In this document: positions 15,544-24,766 of the stretch, in pieces
How positions within the stretch are numbered: position 1 is the first letter of the stretch
How the letters are laid out: every line of letters starts with the position of its first letter
NCBI GenBank assembly: GCA_910577785.1
Contig: CAJTNT010000034.1
Span: 1-40,501 of the forward strand
DNA from: an uncultured Lachnospiraceae bacterium
GTDB lineage: Bacteria > Bacillota > Clostridia > Lachnospirales > Lachnospiraceae
DNA length: 40,501 bases
Direction of reading: 5' to 3'
Notes under the pieces: generated by a model
Told to the model about the DNA's origin: nothing
Databases searched by the model: none
Seen by the model: only the letters and a program-made list of their open reading frames with translations
Program-made: the position numbers and the translations under genes

Positions 15544-16698
15544 CTACTTATGCTTAATATGCAGAATGCCGATAAAAAAGCTTCCAAATATCACTTCAAT
15601 TCCCACCACAATGAATAGCATGGCCGGTATTGTAATCCGCATCATAATTTCCGGCGACAGCCCGCCAAATCCCGTCCTGCCCCAGAGGCAGAAGGCCACA
15701 ATGGTCACGGCCACCCCGGCAAGGAACAGCATAAGCCCAATCACCACGCCCCGTTCCGTAGAAATATGCGCCAGCCACCGATCCAGCTTGCTTTCTGTGG
15801 GGATAAACCCCGTCACGCTGGCATAGGAGCGCACAAACAGCGAGAACATCACCAAGTTCGCCCCCACCATCATCGCCGCCGCCGCATACATCATGGTATG
15901 TACGCCAAGCCCTACGGAGCCAATCTGGATGCTGCCGAAACACAGTATGGCAGTCAGCGCCAGCCCCAGCAGGAAAAGAATCACCCCTGGATACATAAAC
16001 AGCCAATTTGGGCTGTGCATCAGCAAAAATTTCAGATGACGCCACCCATCCGACCAGCTCCGCAAATGGGGCGCATGGCTACGCCCATCCTTTTTGAGGG
16101 TCGTCGGCACTTCGGCAATCTTCAGATGGTTGAGGGTGGCCTTGACGACCATTTCGCTGGCATATTCCATGCCTGTAGTGACCAGCCCCAGCTTGAGGAT
16201 CGATGCACGGTTGTATCCCCGCAGGCCGCAGTGGTAATCGCCAATCTTGCAGGGGAAAAACAGCCGCGCGATAAAGGAAAGCACTGGATTGCCCAGGTAA
16301 CGGTGCAGCGGCGGCATAGCGCCCGGCTCTATCCCTCCCTTGAAACGGTTCCCCATCACCAAGTCATAGCCCTCCCGCAGCTTCTCTACGAAAGGCGACA
16401 GATGCAGGAAGTCGTAGCTGTCGTCTGCGTCCCCCATGATGATATATTTCCCAAGGGCGCCGTTACAGCCCCCAATCAAGGCTGCGCCGTATCCCTTCTC
16501 TGGCACATGCACGACCCTTGCCCCTTCCTGTTCGGCAATCTGCTGGGAGCCGTCGGTACTTCCGTTGTCCGCAACTACAATTTCCCCATTCACGCCGCTT
16601 TCCGCCAGGAATTTCTTGGCTTTGCGGATACATATGGCCAATGTCTCTGCCTCGTTAAGGCACGGCATTAAAATGGTAAGTTCGTACTGTTCACTCAT
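15544..16698 (-). CDS. Membrane-anchored family 2 glycosyltransferase (DPM1/DPG synthase type)
   Basis: The 384-residue protein has an N-terminal GT-A domain (about 1-230) with the nucleotide-binding start ILMPCLNEAETL, VADNGSTDGS and the metal-binding DADDSYDF. It is followed by four hydrophobic segments (about 233-260, 270-295, 318-340 and 350-378). This architecture is that of enzymes that load a sugar onto polyprenyl phosphate. The usual donor is UDP-glucose, but this cannot be confirmed. Its ATG follows AAGGAG by seven bases. It is the last gene of the rml-glycosyltransferase group and probably supplies lipid-linked sugar for cell-surface glycan. Confidence 0.85.
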   Translation of the reverse strand: MSEQYELTILMPCLNEAETLAICIRKAKKFLAESGVNGEIVVADNGSTDGSQQIAEQEGARVVHVPEKGYGAALIGGCNGALGKYIIMGDADDSYDFLHLSPFVEKLREGYDLVMGNRFKGGIEPGAMPPLHRYLGNPVLSFIARLFFPCKIGDYHCGLRGYNRASILKLGLVTTGMEYASEMVVKATLNHLKIAEVPTTLKKDGRSHAPHLRSWSDGWRHLKFLLMHSPNWLFMYPGVILFLLGLALTAILCFGSIQIGSVGLGVHTMMYAAAAMMVGANLVMFSLFVRSYASVTGFIPTESKLDRWLAHISTERGVVIGLMLFLAGVAVTIVAFCLWGRTGFGGLSPEIMMRITIPAMLFIVVGIEVIFGSFFIGILHIKHK

Positions 16699-16720
16699 CT
16701 GTTTTCTCCTTCACTCAGAA

Positions 16721-17530
16721 TCATCCAACCTGGTTTGATTCCTCCCCTTTGATATAAAAACGCATAATCAGACGCGCCGTCCACTTGGGCCAGAATCTGA
16801 GGAACATCTGATAATCCTCCTGGGCGCGGATATTTCCGTTGTTGATGGTCGCAGAGGTCTCCGACCCAATATGGATCCTATGGCAGGTCAAGGGAGAAGG
16901 GTCATAGACAAACTCTCCCCTTTCCCGGGAAAGGATTTCCCATGCCTGCCAGTCAATATTGCTCTTAAACCCCGGAATAAATAAAGGATCCGGGAGGTTC
17001 TCTTTCACATAGGTGACAGAGGGGCAGGAAATGGGGTTGCCCATAGAGAGGATCCTCCGGCGCAGGAAACGGCTCTTGTGGAACACACGCACCCGCAGGG
17101 GAGACAGCATCAGGCGTTTCACCCGCAGGAGGCGGTTCGCAGACACCTCCTTGCCGTTGCGCAGCTCATTATAATCCGTAAAATAGATCAAAGGCTGGGA
17201 GGCACGGTTTAAGGCGGCCAGCATATGGGAGGTGTAGCCCTGGTGGTACATATCGTCCTGGTGCGCCAATGTCACCAGCCCGGACTGGGCGCAACGATAG
17301 GCAAAATTCCAGTCATTGGCGATACCAGAGGCGCCAGTATTGACATACAGGGGAATCTGGTATTCCCTGGCCAAGGACCGAAGGTATGGATTGTCTGTGG
17401 ACGTTGCCATAAGAATGCGTGAGGGAATGGACTGCTGCCTGAGAGACTCAATACAGGTACGCAGGTAGGGCGATTCCTTGTAGGCACAGATGGCAAAGGT
17501 ATGATCCTGGGGGGCATAGCGTTTCTTCAT
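16721..17530 (-). CDS. Family 2 glycosyltransferase
   Basis: Starting at the ATG at 17530 the protein has about 269 residues; the longer frame opens with a GTG at 17563 inside the end of rmlB and has no ribosome binding site. Motifs are FAICAYKESPYL (nucleotide-binding strand), LMATSTDNPYL and AHQDDMY (the acidic metal-binding motif). The C-terminal half contains SNIDWQAWEIL and ends in a basic stretch without a membrane helix. Cytoplasmic or membrane-peripheral, it probably adds a sugar or glycerol phosphate to a surface glycan. It lies between rmlB and the DPM1-like enzyme on the same strand. Confidence 0.75.
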   Translation of the reverse strand: MKKRYAPQDHTFAICAYKESPYLRTCIESLRQQSIPSRILMATSTDNPYLRSLAREYQIPLYVNTGASGIANDWNFAYRCAQSGLVTLAHQDDMYHQGYTSHMLAALNRASQPLIYFTDYNELRNGKEVSANRLLRVKRLMLSPLRVRVFHKSRFLRRRILSMGNPISCPSVTYVKENLPDPLFIPGFKSNIDWQAWEILSRERGEFVYDPSPLTCHRIHIGSETSATINNGNIRAQEDYQMFLRFWPKWTARLIMRFYIKGEESNQVG

Positions 17531-17562
17531 GGCTAAAAAATCCTTTCTGGGCTGCGGTACCA

Positions 17563-18645
17563 CTATTTATTCTGATACATTTCCTGATAATATTTCTGGT
17601 AATCACCGCTGGTTACGTTCTTCATCCAGTCCTCATGCTCAAAAAACCAGGCAATCGTCTTGCGGATCCCTTCCTTGAACATTGTCTCTGGCTCCCAGCC
17701 AATTTCAGCCTTAATCTTGTCCGGGGCTATCGCATACCTTCTGTCATGGCCTTTGCGATCCTCCACATAGGTAATCAGATCCTCGCTGACCAAAGCCTTC
17801 CGCGGGTCGCCCTCTGGCAGCATTTCCTGCAGGGTATCAAGGATAATATGGATAATCTCAATATTCTGCTTCTCATTGTGCCCGCCGATATTATAAGTCT
17901 CGCCTAGCTTACCCTGTTCCTGCACCATGTCAATGCCCTTCGCATGATCGTCCACATAGAGCCAGTCACGGACATTTTTGCCGTCGCCATAGACGGGGAG
18001 CTTCTTGCCCTGGAGCGCATTGTTGATAATCAGGGGAATCAGCTTTTCCGGGAACTGATAGGGGCCATAATTATTGGAGCAGTTGGTGATATTGGCCGGA
18101 AAATGATAGGTATCAATATAGGCCTTCACCAGGAAATCTGAGCCGGCCTTGCTGGCGGAATAAGGGCTATGGGGCGCATAGGGGGTAGTCTCATAGAAAT
18201 AGCCGCCGTCCTCTTCTAAAGAGCCATACACCTCATCCGTGGATACATGGAGGAATTTCTTGCCCTCTTTGAAGCTGCCGTCCTCCTGCTCCCAGGCCGC
18301 CTTGGCACAGTTCAGCATTACGGCTGTCCCCAGCACGTTTGTCTGCACAAATACCTCCGGGGTGCGGATGCTCCTGTCCACATGGCTTTCCGCTGCGAAA
18401 TGCACAACGCGGTCAATGTCGTTCTCAGCAAAGATACGGCTGATGGTTTTGCTGTCGCAGATATCTGCCTTGACAAAGGTGTAATTATCCCTCGGCTCCA
18501 CATCCTTCAGGTTCTCAAGGTTGCCTGCATAAGTCAGCTTGTCCACATTGATAATCCGGATTTGATCTCCGTATTTGCGGAACATATAGTGAATATAATT
18601 TGAGCCGATAAACCCAGCTCCGCCGGTTACCAGATATGTTCTCAT
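17563..18645 (-). CDS. rmlB: dTDP-glucose 4,6-dehydratase
   Basis: Second step of dTDP-L-rhamnose synthesis. The 360-residue short-chain dehydrogenase starts at the ATG at 18645, ten bases after AAGGAG; an in-frame TTG at 18675 would place that site inside the gene. Motifs are the NAD loop GGAGFIGSN, VHFAAESHVDRS, STDEVYGSL with the catalytic Asp-Glu, and YSASKAGSD (the Tyr-x3-Lys pair). rmlD lies 156 bases upstream in the same direction. rmlA and rmlC are not in this window. Confidence 0.96.
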   Translation of the reverse strand: MRTYLVTGGAGFIGSNYIHYMFRKYGDQIRIINVDKLTYAGNLENLKDVEPRDNYTFVKADICDSKTISRIFAENDIDRVVHFAAESHVDRSIRTPEVFVQTNVLGTAVMLNCAKAAWEQEDGSFKEGKKFLHVSTDEVYGSLEEDGGYFYETTPYAPHSPYSASKAGSDFLVKAYIDTYHFPANITNCSNNYGPYQFPEKLIPLIINNALQGKKLPVYGDGKNVRDWLYVDDHAKGIDMVQEQGKLGETYNIGGHNEKQNIEIIHIILDTLQEMLPEGDPRKALVSEDLITYVEDRKGHDRRYAIAPDKIKAEIGWEPETMFKEGIRKTIAWFFEHEDWMKNVTSGDYQKYYQEMYQNK

Positions 18646-18801
18646 GGTTGTTTTTCTCCTTTTATAATTTGACAATTTACACTAGATTGCAATTATTTCT
18701 CCATAGCGATTCAGCGCCTTGATCGTTCCCCTGCCAAAATCCATTGAAATAATTCTTATCATCGTTACTTTTAACCTTAGATTCCCAGAAGGCATCCTAG
18801 G

Positions 18802-19677
18802 CTATCCCTTCTGGCTGTCCATGTATTCAGCCAGCGCCTGCTGCCAGTCTTTCATACGGAAGCTGCTGGTAAGCTTAATCATATAATTTTCCAGGATGGA
18901 ATAAGCCGGGCGCGACGCCTGGTTGGGATTCGCGGCGCGGTATTCCTCTGTGGTTACCGGCACAACAACCGTATCCTTGCCTGCCATGCGGAATATTTCC
19001 TTGGCAAACTCTGCCCAGCTGCAGCTGCCTTCGCAGGTGGCATGGAAAAGGCCATAATTCTCCGTTGGCTCTAGGAAATGGATCATCCGCGCAAGCTCAG
19101 CGGCGCTGGTAGGGCTGCCGAGCTGGTCATTTACCACTGTCACTTGTGAATGGCTCTCTGACAGGCGGAGCATGGTTTTAATAAAATTCTTGCCATCCCC
19201 ATACAGCCAGGCCGTCCTCAGGATAAAATGCTTCCTTACAAACTCTTTGACAAAATTTTCCCCTTCCAGCTTCGTCTTCCCATAAGCGCTTACAGGCCCC
19301 ACCGGATCAAATTCCGTATAAGGGCGCGTCCCATTGCCATCAAACACATAGTCTGTAGACACATGGATCATCTTAGCGTCTACTTCTGCCGCGGCAATGC
19401 TTAAGTTTCTCGCTCCTATGGCGTTAATCCTATAGGCGCTGTCCCACTGCTGCTCACACAGATCCACCGCCGTATGCGCCGCACAGTTGATAATCACATC
19501 TGGCTGAACCTGCCGCACCAGCCCCAGCACGTCCTCTATGCTGGTAATATCCAACGCCAACACTCCTTCGGCAGCCTGTACATCCGTATTGACCAGTTCT
19601 GCCCCGCTGCCCGCATACTCCTTATTAATTGCCCTCCCAAGCTGCCCTGTGCAGCCTGTAACTAATATCTTCTTCAC
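18802..19677 (-). CDS. rmlD: dTDP-4-dehydrorhamnose reductase
   Basis: Final step of dTDP-L-rhamnose synthesis. The 291-residue protein has the NADPH loop VTGCTGQLGRA, the segment STDYVFDGNGTRPY and the catalytic pair in SAYGKTKLEGE. Start is a GTG at 19677 with a weak AGG-type site. It is flanked by a glycosyltransferase (36 bases upstream) and rmlB. Rhamnose is a common component of Firmicutes wall polysaccharides. Confidence 0.95.
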   Translation of the reverse strand: MKKILVTGCTGQLGRAINKEYAGSGAELVNTDVQAAEGVLALDITSIEDVLGLVRQVQPDVIINCAAHTAVDLCEQQWDSAYRINAIGARNLSIAAAEVDAKMIHVSTDYVFDGNGTRPYTEFDPVGPVSAYGKTKLEGENFVKEFVRKHFILRTAWLYGDGKNFIKTMLRLSESHSQVTVVNDQLGSPTSAAELARMIHFLEPTENYGLFHATCEGSCSWAEFAKEIFRMAGKDTVVVPVTTEEYRAANPNQASRPAYSILENYMIKLTSSFRMKDWQQALAEYMDSQKG

Positions 19678-19712
19678 CTTGTAACCTAACCTTTCCCAAT
19701 TTTATAGCCCCC

Positions 19713-20612
19713 CTATAGCATCTTCCCCATCAAAAACAGTATTCTCATAATCACTTCATCTAATGCCTTCTGCCGATAAATTTTCCTGTTACAAAAAATT
19801 TTCAGCCTGCCTCCCAGCCCTTCGGCCGCCAGCACCTGCCGCACCAAGGCATCCTTTTCCCGGTCTCCCTGATACAGCTTTGAAAAGTCCTGCAGCTGTC
19901 CCTGCAGCTTCCCCCTATTTTTCCTCAGGTATGCTGCCTTTCCTTGTACTTCCCCCCAAAAGCCCGCCTTTGCCCCCACGACATTCTGCTCATGCTGGCG
20001 GTAAAGGATATAAACCTCTGGGTCATAAATGACTTTTCCCACATAAGCGGCAGCCAGATAAGACCACCAGTCATGCAAGATTGCATGTTCTGGCAGCCTT
20101 GCCTTCAAGATATCTGCAAGCTGCCGGTTGAGGACTGCCGTGCATCCAGTACAGATGCATTCCACCACTGCATTTCCAAAACCCGGCCTTAGGTTTCCCC
20201 CCGTCTGCTGCCCAATTGGCTCCAAGCTGCTATCCACCAATCTCTTGCCGCCGCAGTACAGAGCCGGCCCCTGTTCCTTGGCCAGCATGGCGACAGCTGC
20301 TTCGACTTTATGCTCCAGCCATACGTCATCCTGGTCGCAGAAGGCCACAAAATCCCCATCGCTTTCCTCCAGCAGCTCAAAAAAGCTTTTGGCTACCCCT
20401 ACGTTTTCCCCGGCAAATACCTGGATATTGGAATATCTCATGCAATACCGCTCCAAAATCTCCATCGTGCCGTCCGTGGAGCCGTCGTCACGGATAAGGA
20501 TTTCCAGATTTTTCCAACTCTGGGACAGAAGGCTCTCAATCTGCTCTTCCAGGAAACGCTCTCCATTGTAGGTGGACATCAGCACCTGAACCCGGTTATT
20601 CTCCCAGCCCAT
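19713..20612 (-). CDS. Family 2 glycosyltransferase, start overlapping an HPr gene
   Basis: Motifs VQVLMSTYNGERFLEEQI, RDDGSTDGT and AFCDQDDVW define a GT-A enzyme of the rhamnosyltransferase-like kind. A conserved HDWW-x-YLAAA block follows, with no transmembrane segment. I take the ATG at 20612, giving about 299 residues, since it lies inside the last codons of the HPr gene and would be translated by coupling; no strong ribosome binding site is visible. A TTG at 20678 further inside the HPr frame and an ATG at about 20579 are alternatives. The next gene is rmlD, so a role in attaching rhamnose to a surface glycan is plausible. Confidence 0.8.
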   Translation of the reverse strand: MGWENNRVQVLMSTYNGERFLEEQIESLLSQSWKNLEILIRDDGSTDGTMEILERYCMRYSNIQVFAGENVGVAKSFFELLEESDGDFVAFCDQDDVWLEHKVEAAVAMLAKEQGPALYCGGKRLVDSSLEPIGQQTGGNLRPGFGNAVVECICTGCTAVLNRQLADILKARLPEHAILHDWWSYLAAAYVGKVIYDPEVYILYRQHEQNVVGAKAGFWGEVQGKAAYLRKNRGKLQGQLQDFSKLYQGDREKDALVRQVLAAEGLGGRLKIFCNRKIYRQKALDEVIMRILFLMGKML

Positions 20613-20859
20613 TTGCCACTGCCGCCACAACTGCTTCCAGCGCCTGCTCCTCGTCTTCGCCTTCGCAGACAAATTCAATGGTATCCCCGGACTTGATGCA
20701 TGCGCCGAGGACGCTCAGCACACTTTTCGCGTTTGCTGTCCCCCCTTTAAAATTAAACGTAATCAAACAATTATATTTTACGGCTTCTTTGCACAGTATC
20801 CCCGCAGGGCGCAGGTGCAGCCCCGTGGGGTTTTTGATTGTTACTTTCTGACTTACCAT
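20596..20859 (-). CDS. Second HPr-family phosphocarrier protein
   Basis: An 87-residue protein starting at the ATG at 20859, six bases after GGAGGG; an upstream frame start at 20895 lacks a site. It has His15 in GLHLRPAG and Ser46 in NAKSVLSVLG, so it keeps both phosphorylation sites and is not a Crh-type protein that has lost His15. It is only loosely similar to the HPr at 7396-7653 and stands apart from any PTS gene, downstream of glmM and overlapping a glycosyltransferase by 17 bases. It may be the regulatory partner of HPr kinase or a carrier for a special PTS. Confidence 0.88.
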   Translation of the reverse strand: MVSQKVTIKNPTGLHLRPAGILCKEAVKYNCLITFNFKGGTANAKSVLSVLGACIKSGDTIEFVCEGEDEEQALEAVVAAVANGLGE

Positions 20860-20966
20860 ATGATACCCTCCAAACACGTTACTTTTCTTCTCCACATCTT
20901 TAAACTATCGTTCCACTGACCCTCTTGACTTGTCTATTTCTCCAATTGCGCAAGCCCAAGAAATGC

Positions 20967-22316
20967 CTACAGCATATTTTTTGTAATAACCTCCGCTAAA
21001 TCCTTGGCGTCCTTTGTAATCTCCGCCTGATCCTTCCCTTCAATCATCACCCGCACCATTGGCTCGGTTCCGGAAGGACGGATCAATACCCTGCCCTCCC
21101 CAGCAAATTTATGCTCCAGAGCCTGGATTGCCTGGGCGACTTCCGGATACTCCATAAAATGCTCCTTCTTATGGTTCGGCACTTTGGCATTTACCAGCGC
21201 CTGCGGCATAACTTCCATCACCTCAGACAGCTCTGACAGGTTCTTCTCTGTGTCTACCATCACCTCCAACAGATGCAATGCGCTGAGCAGCCCATCCCCT
21301 GTGGTAATCTCGTCTAGGAAGATAATATGCCCAGATTGCTCGCCTCCCAGATTATAACCATTTTCGCGCATATTCTCCAGCACATAACGATCCCCTACCT
21401 TCGTCTGTTCAATATGGATCCCACAGCGTTTTCCCATCAGCGTAAATCCCAGGTTATTCATCACCGTCCCCACAATCGTATCCTTCTTCAGCTTCCCATG
21501 GTCTTTCATATAATTGCCAATAATCGCCATCACTTGGTCGCCATCGACAATATTCCCTTTCTCATCCACAGCCAGCATCCTGTCCGCGTCCCCGTCAAAA
21601 GCCAGTCCTACATTAGCCTTTTCATAGACGACACGGGCGCGAAGCTCATCCATATGGGTGGAGCCGCAGTTGGCATTGATATTCGTCCCATCCGGGTTCA
21701 CATGGATGGCTACCAGGTTGGCGCCCAGACCCCGCAGCGTCTCTACCGCCGTATAATGGGAAGCTCCTTCCGCACAGTCCACCACAATCTTCATCCCGCT
21801 TAAGTCCACCGGCACGGTCTTCTTCATAAAGAACACATATTCCTCCCTGGCGTCAAACCGATAGCTGATGCTGCCAATCCCAGAGCCCAGCGGCATCTGC
21901 ACATCCTTCATGCCATTCCGGATCAATTCCTCTATCTCATCCTCCAGCTCATCGGAAAGCTTATAACCCTCGCCATTAAAAAACTTAATGCCATTGAATT
22001 CCATTGGGTTATGGGAAGCAGAAATCACAACCCCGGCATCCACCTTGTGCTTCTTGGTCAGATAGGCAATCGCCGGCGTCGGCATCACCCCCATATACAC
22101 CGCATTCGCCCCTACCGAGCATATGCCCGCCATCAGGGCGTTTGCCAGCATCCCTCCAGATATCCTTGTATCACATCCCACGATAATCGTTGGCTGGTGT
22201 GCCTTTTCCTTCGTCAGTACATAAGCTCCCGCCTGCCCCAGCTTCATCGCCAGTTCAATCGTAAGCTCTGTGCCTGCTACTCCTCTTACTCCATCCGTCC
22301 CAAACATCCTTGCCAT
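20967..22316 (-). CDS. glmM: Phosphoglucosamine mutase
   Basis: Converts glucosamine-6-phosphate to glucosamine-1-phosphate for UDP-GlcNAc and peptidoglycan synthesis. The 449 residues include the N-terminal GTDGVRG, the phosphoserine Ser101 in ISASHNPMEFNG, the metal loop AFDGDADRM and the phosphate-binding RPSGTEPMVRVM. The ATG follows AAGGGAG. It is the third gene of the conserved cdaA-cdaR-glmM cluster. In other Firmicutes GlmM binds CdaA and lowers its cyclase activity. Confidence 0.97.
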   Translation of the reverse strand: MARMFGTDGVRGVAGTELTIELAMKLGQAGAYVLTKEKAHQPTIIVGCDTRISGGMLANALMAGICSVGANAVYMGVMPTPAIAYLTKKHKVDAGVVISASHNPMEFNGIKFFNGEGYKLSDELEDEIEELIRNGMKDVQMPLGSGIGSISYRFDAREEYVFFMKKTVPVDLSGMKIVVDCAEGASHYTAVETLRGLGANLVAIHVNPDGTNINANCGSTHMDELRARVVYEKANVGLAFDGDADRMLAVDEKGNIVDGDQVMAIIGNYMKDHGKLKKDTIVGTVMNNLGFTLMGKRCGIHIEQTKVGDRYVLENMRENGYNLGGEQSGHIIFLDEITTGDGLLSALHLLEVMVDTEKNLSELSEVMEVMPQALVNAKVPNHKKEHFMEYPEVAQAIQALEHKFAGEGRVLIRPSGTEPMVRVMIEGKDQAEITKDAKDLAEVITKNML

Positions 22317-22423
22317 AATTTTCTCCCTTCTGAGCGCCTTTTGACGCTTTTAAATTATTTTCTTGCGGTCATCATAGCAAATGTACACACCCATACACTT
22401 TATATGAATCATTCTCCTAATTT

Positions 22424-23872
22424 CTATTCTCTGCCACCCCCAGTATCTGGGCTTCTTCCGTTATCTGAACTTCCCCCGCTCGTGCCGCCATTCCCTGTAC
22501 TGGGAGAGCCCCCGGTATCTCCGGACGTGCCGCCATTCCCTGTATTGGAGGCTCCGCCGGTATCTTCGGATGCGCTGCCTTCCTGGCCTTCCTGATCCCC
22601 TTCCTCTTCTGCTACACTGGTATCTGTAATTGTCACCTGCACATTGACGCTTCCCGCCACCTCATAGCTGTCATCTGGCAGCGTAACGTCCACTGGGATG
22701 CTGTGCGTCCCTGGCGGCAGATCCGTCACATGGATCGCAGCCTGGATATCCCCCACATGCAGGGCCTCCATATCTTCCTTCAGGGCGCGCACAGTAACCG
22801 GCACGGTATTCGCCGCATATTCCAGCTGATACACGCTATTCAGCCCCGTCACTGTAATCTTTTCTGACGGAAGGTTAAAGACCTTTGATTCCTTCCTCTC
22901 AATCATAACCTTGACAGCAATCTGGTTCGCCGTCTCATCCACCAGGGAAATCCCTTCCCCTAAATACGGCGTAATATCTATCGTGGTATCCAGATCTTTG
23001 TTGATGCCGTCAATGTTCAGCACATCCTCCGGGATATTAATCACGCTGATATTGTTCAGCCTAATTGGATCTCCCTTAATCATCACAGACTCCGGCGCAT
23101 ATTCCATCCCCTGGTACTGGCATCCCTCTGCCGGGGTTCCGCTCACCTCGAAATGGATGGGCACGTCCTTGGTCCCTAAAATCTTGGCACGGATGGTAAC
23201 GATGCTCTGGTTCATATCCAGAAGGTCGGACGCAATCACATTCTCTTCCTCGTCATAGAGCGTAGGCGCCACATTGTCCGATACATCGCTGGAAACCCCA
23301 TCCACATTGATGCTTGCGACCACCCGGCTAATCCGCGATACCACAGATTCCGGGCCGGATACCTTAAGCAGGTTCGGGGTCACCTCCACATTGCCGATGG
23401 CATATCCCTTCACCGGCGTACCCACGGCATCCGGCGAAATCACAAATTTCTTCTCTGCCAGATCCTCAAGGGTAATCTGCAGGTTCACTGTCCGCCGGAT
23501 GATATCAATCCTCTTATCATTTTTCCTGGCGCTAATTTCAATCGGCACAAGCTTCGGGTCGCCCTCCTGGCTCAAATCCACCTGGCTCAAATCAGCTGTC
23601 ACATTAAAATCATCGCCGCTCATGTCCTCCACATAACTCCTCGGGCCTGAAATATAGAACACGGCCACATCCGAATCCTTGACCACAGACGGAACCTTCC
23701 CCATCTCCGTAATTACATTTTTATTTAAAATCTCTACGGGTACAGAAAATGACTTGGTACTCTCCGGGTCTGCCATCTTCACCACAGCCAGCCAAAGGAC
23801 TACGGAAATCAGTATGGACAAAACCTTCAGCCCTGGGTTATTGACCAGATGCTTCATCATTTTTTTGAACAT
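22424..23872 (-). CDS. cdaR: CdaA regulator with YbbR repeats and a Gly/Thr/Ser-rich tail
   Basis: The 482-residue protein has one N-terminal membrane segment (about 15-33, LKVLSILISVVLWLAVVKMA) and an extracytoplasmic part made of YbbR-type beta repeats, up to four over about residues 35-420. It binds and modulates CdaA. The last 60 residues are an acidic then Gly/Thr/Ser/Asn-rich tail with two copies of TGNGGTSG, reflecting a 45-bp DNA repeat (19 identical bases at 22481 and 22526). Such a tail is not part of the usual protein and may span or contact the wall. The ATG follows GGAGG, and the gene overlaps cdaA by 35 bases. Confidence 0.92.
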   Translation of the reverse strand: MFKKMMKHLVNNPGLKVLSILISVVLWLAVVKMADPESTKSFSVPVEILNKNVITEMGKVPSVVKDSDVAVFYISGPRSYVEDMSGDDFNVTADLSQVDLSQEGDPKLVPIEISARKNDKRIDIIRRTVNLQITLEDLAEKKFVISPDAVGTPVKGYAIGNVEVTPNLLKVSGPESVVSRISRVVASINVDGVSSDVSDNVAPTLYDEEENVIASDLLDMNQSIVTIRAKILGTKDVPIHFEVSGTPAEGCQYQGMEYAPESVMIKGDPIRLNNISVINIPEDVLNIDGINKDLDTTIDITPYLGEGISLVDETANQIAVKVMIERKESKVFNLPSEKITVTGLNSVYQLEYAANTVPVTVRALKEDMEALHVGDIQAAIHVTDLPPGTHSIPVDVTLPDDSYEVAGSVNVQVTITDTSVAEEEGDQEGQEGSASEDTGGASNTGNGGTSGDTGGSPSTGNGGTSGGSSDNGRSPDTGGGRE

Positions 23873-24743
23873 GCCTCATCCTCCTTTTCCATATCCGGAA
23901 CCTGGCCACATCCATAGCGCCCTTACGGATAAAATTCAGCTTGCCCTTCAGGTACTCCGCATCTACATTACGGTACAGCTCCCCGCCAATGGCGATCGAT
24001 ACATTGCCCGTTTCTTCTGAGACTACGATTGTCAGGGCGTCGCATACCTCGCTGATTCCTACCGCCGCCCGATGCCTGGTACCCAACTCCTTGCTCAGGC
24101 TCAGGTTGTCAGACAGGGGCAGGTAGCAGGTAGCAGATACGATCCGCTCCCCCCGGACAATAATTGCCCCGTCATGCAGCGGCGTGTTATGCTCAAAGAT
24201 ATTAATAAGCAGCTGGCTGGATATCATAGAATCCAGGGCAATCCCCGTCCTCTCATATTCTCCCAGGTTCACATCCTGCTCAATGACAATCAATGCCCCC
24301 GTTTTCACCTTCGCCATCTCATACGTAGCCTTTACGACTTCATTGGTCACCCGCTCGCTGAAGCGTTCCTGCCCTTTCTGGGAATCAAAGGAAAACAGCG
24401 AGGTAAAGAAATTCTTCTGGCCCAGCTGCTCCAAGGCACGGCGCAGCTCTGGCTGGAAGACAATAATAATGGCGATCACCGCCACATTAATCGTCTTGCT
24501 GGCAAGCCACAGGATCGTATTCATTTGGAACATAGCGGCAATCAGCACAATGACCAGAACCACAATAATCCCTTTCAGAAGGTTCCAAGCCCTGGTCTGC
24601 TTAATCCACACCAGGATATTATAGATCAGGACGGTAATGATGATAATCTCCGCAATATCTGTCTTCGTGATTGTAGGCCGGTCAACCCAGAAAAGGTATT
24701 TAGACGCAAAAGTATTTAAAGCTGCGAATAGATCCTGTACCAT
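23838..24743 (-). CDS. cdaA: Diadenylate cyclase CdaA
   Basis: Makes cyclic di-AMP, a messenger for potassium, osmolyte and cell-wall control, from two ATP. I place the start at the ATG at 24743, five bases after GGAGG; in-frame starts at 24764 and 24755 lie before that site. The roughly 301-residue protein has three N-terminal membrane helices (about 27-95) and a C-terminal DAC domain with the catalytic DGA in LHDGAIIV and the ATP-binding GTRHRAAVG. It is followed by cdaR (35-base overlap) and glmM. Two unknown membrane genes precede it with almost no gap. Confidence 0.96.
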   Translation of the reverse strand: MVQDLFAALNTFASKYLFWVDRPTITKTDIAEIIIITVLIYNILVWIKQTRAWNLLKGIIVVLVIVLIAAMFQMNTILWLASKTINVAVIAIIIVFQPELRRALEQLGQKNFFTSLFSFDSQKGQERFSERVTNEVVKATYEMAKVKTGALIVIEQDVNLGEYERTGIALDSMISSQLLINIFEHNTPLHDGAIIVRGERIVSATCYLPLSDNLSLSKELGTRHRAAVGISEVCDALTIVVSEETGNVSIAIGGELYRNVDAEYLKGKLNFIRKGAMDVARFRIWKRRMRHVQKNDEASGQ

Positions 24744-24766
24744 ATCTTCCTCCATTCCGTACACTT

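Noticed and set aside
17563..20612. Complete dTDP-rhamnose operon
   Set aside because: Only rmlB and rmlD are present; no rmlA or rmlC can be found in the window.
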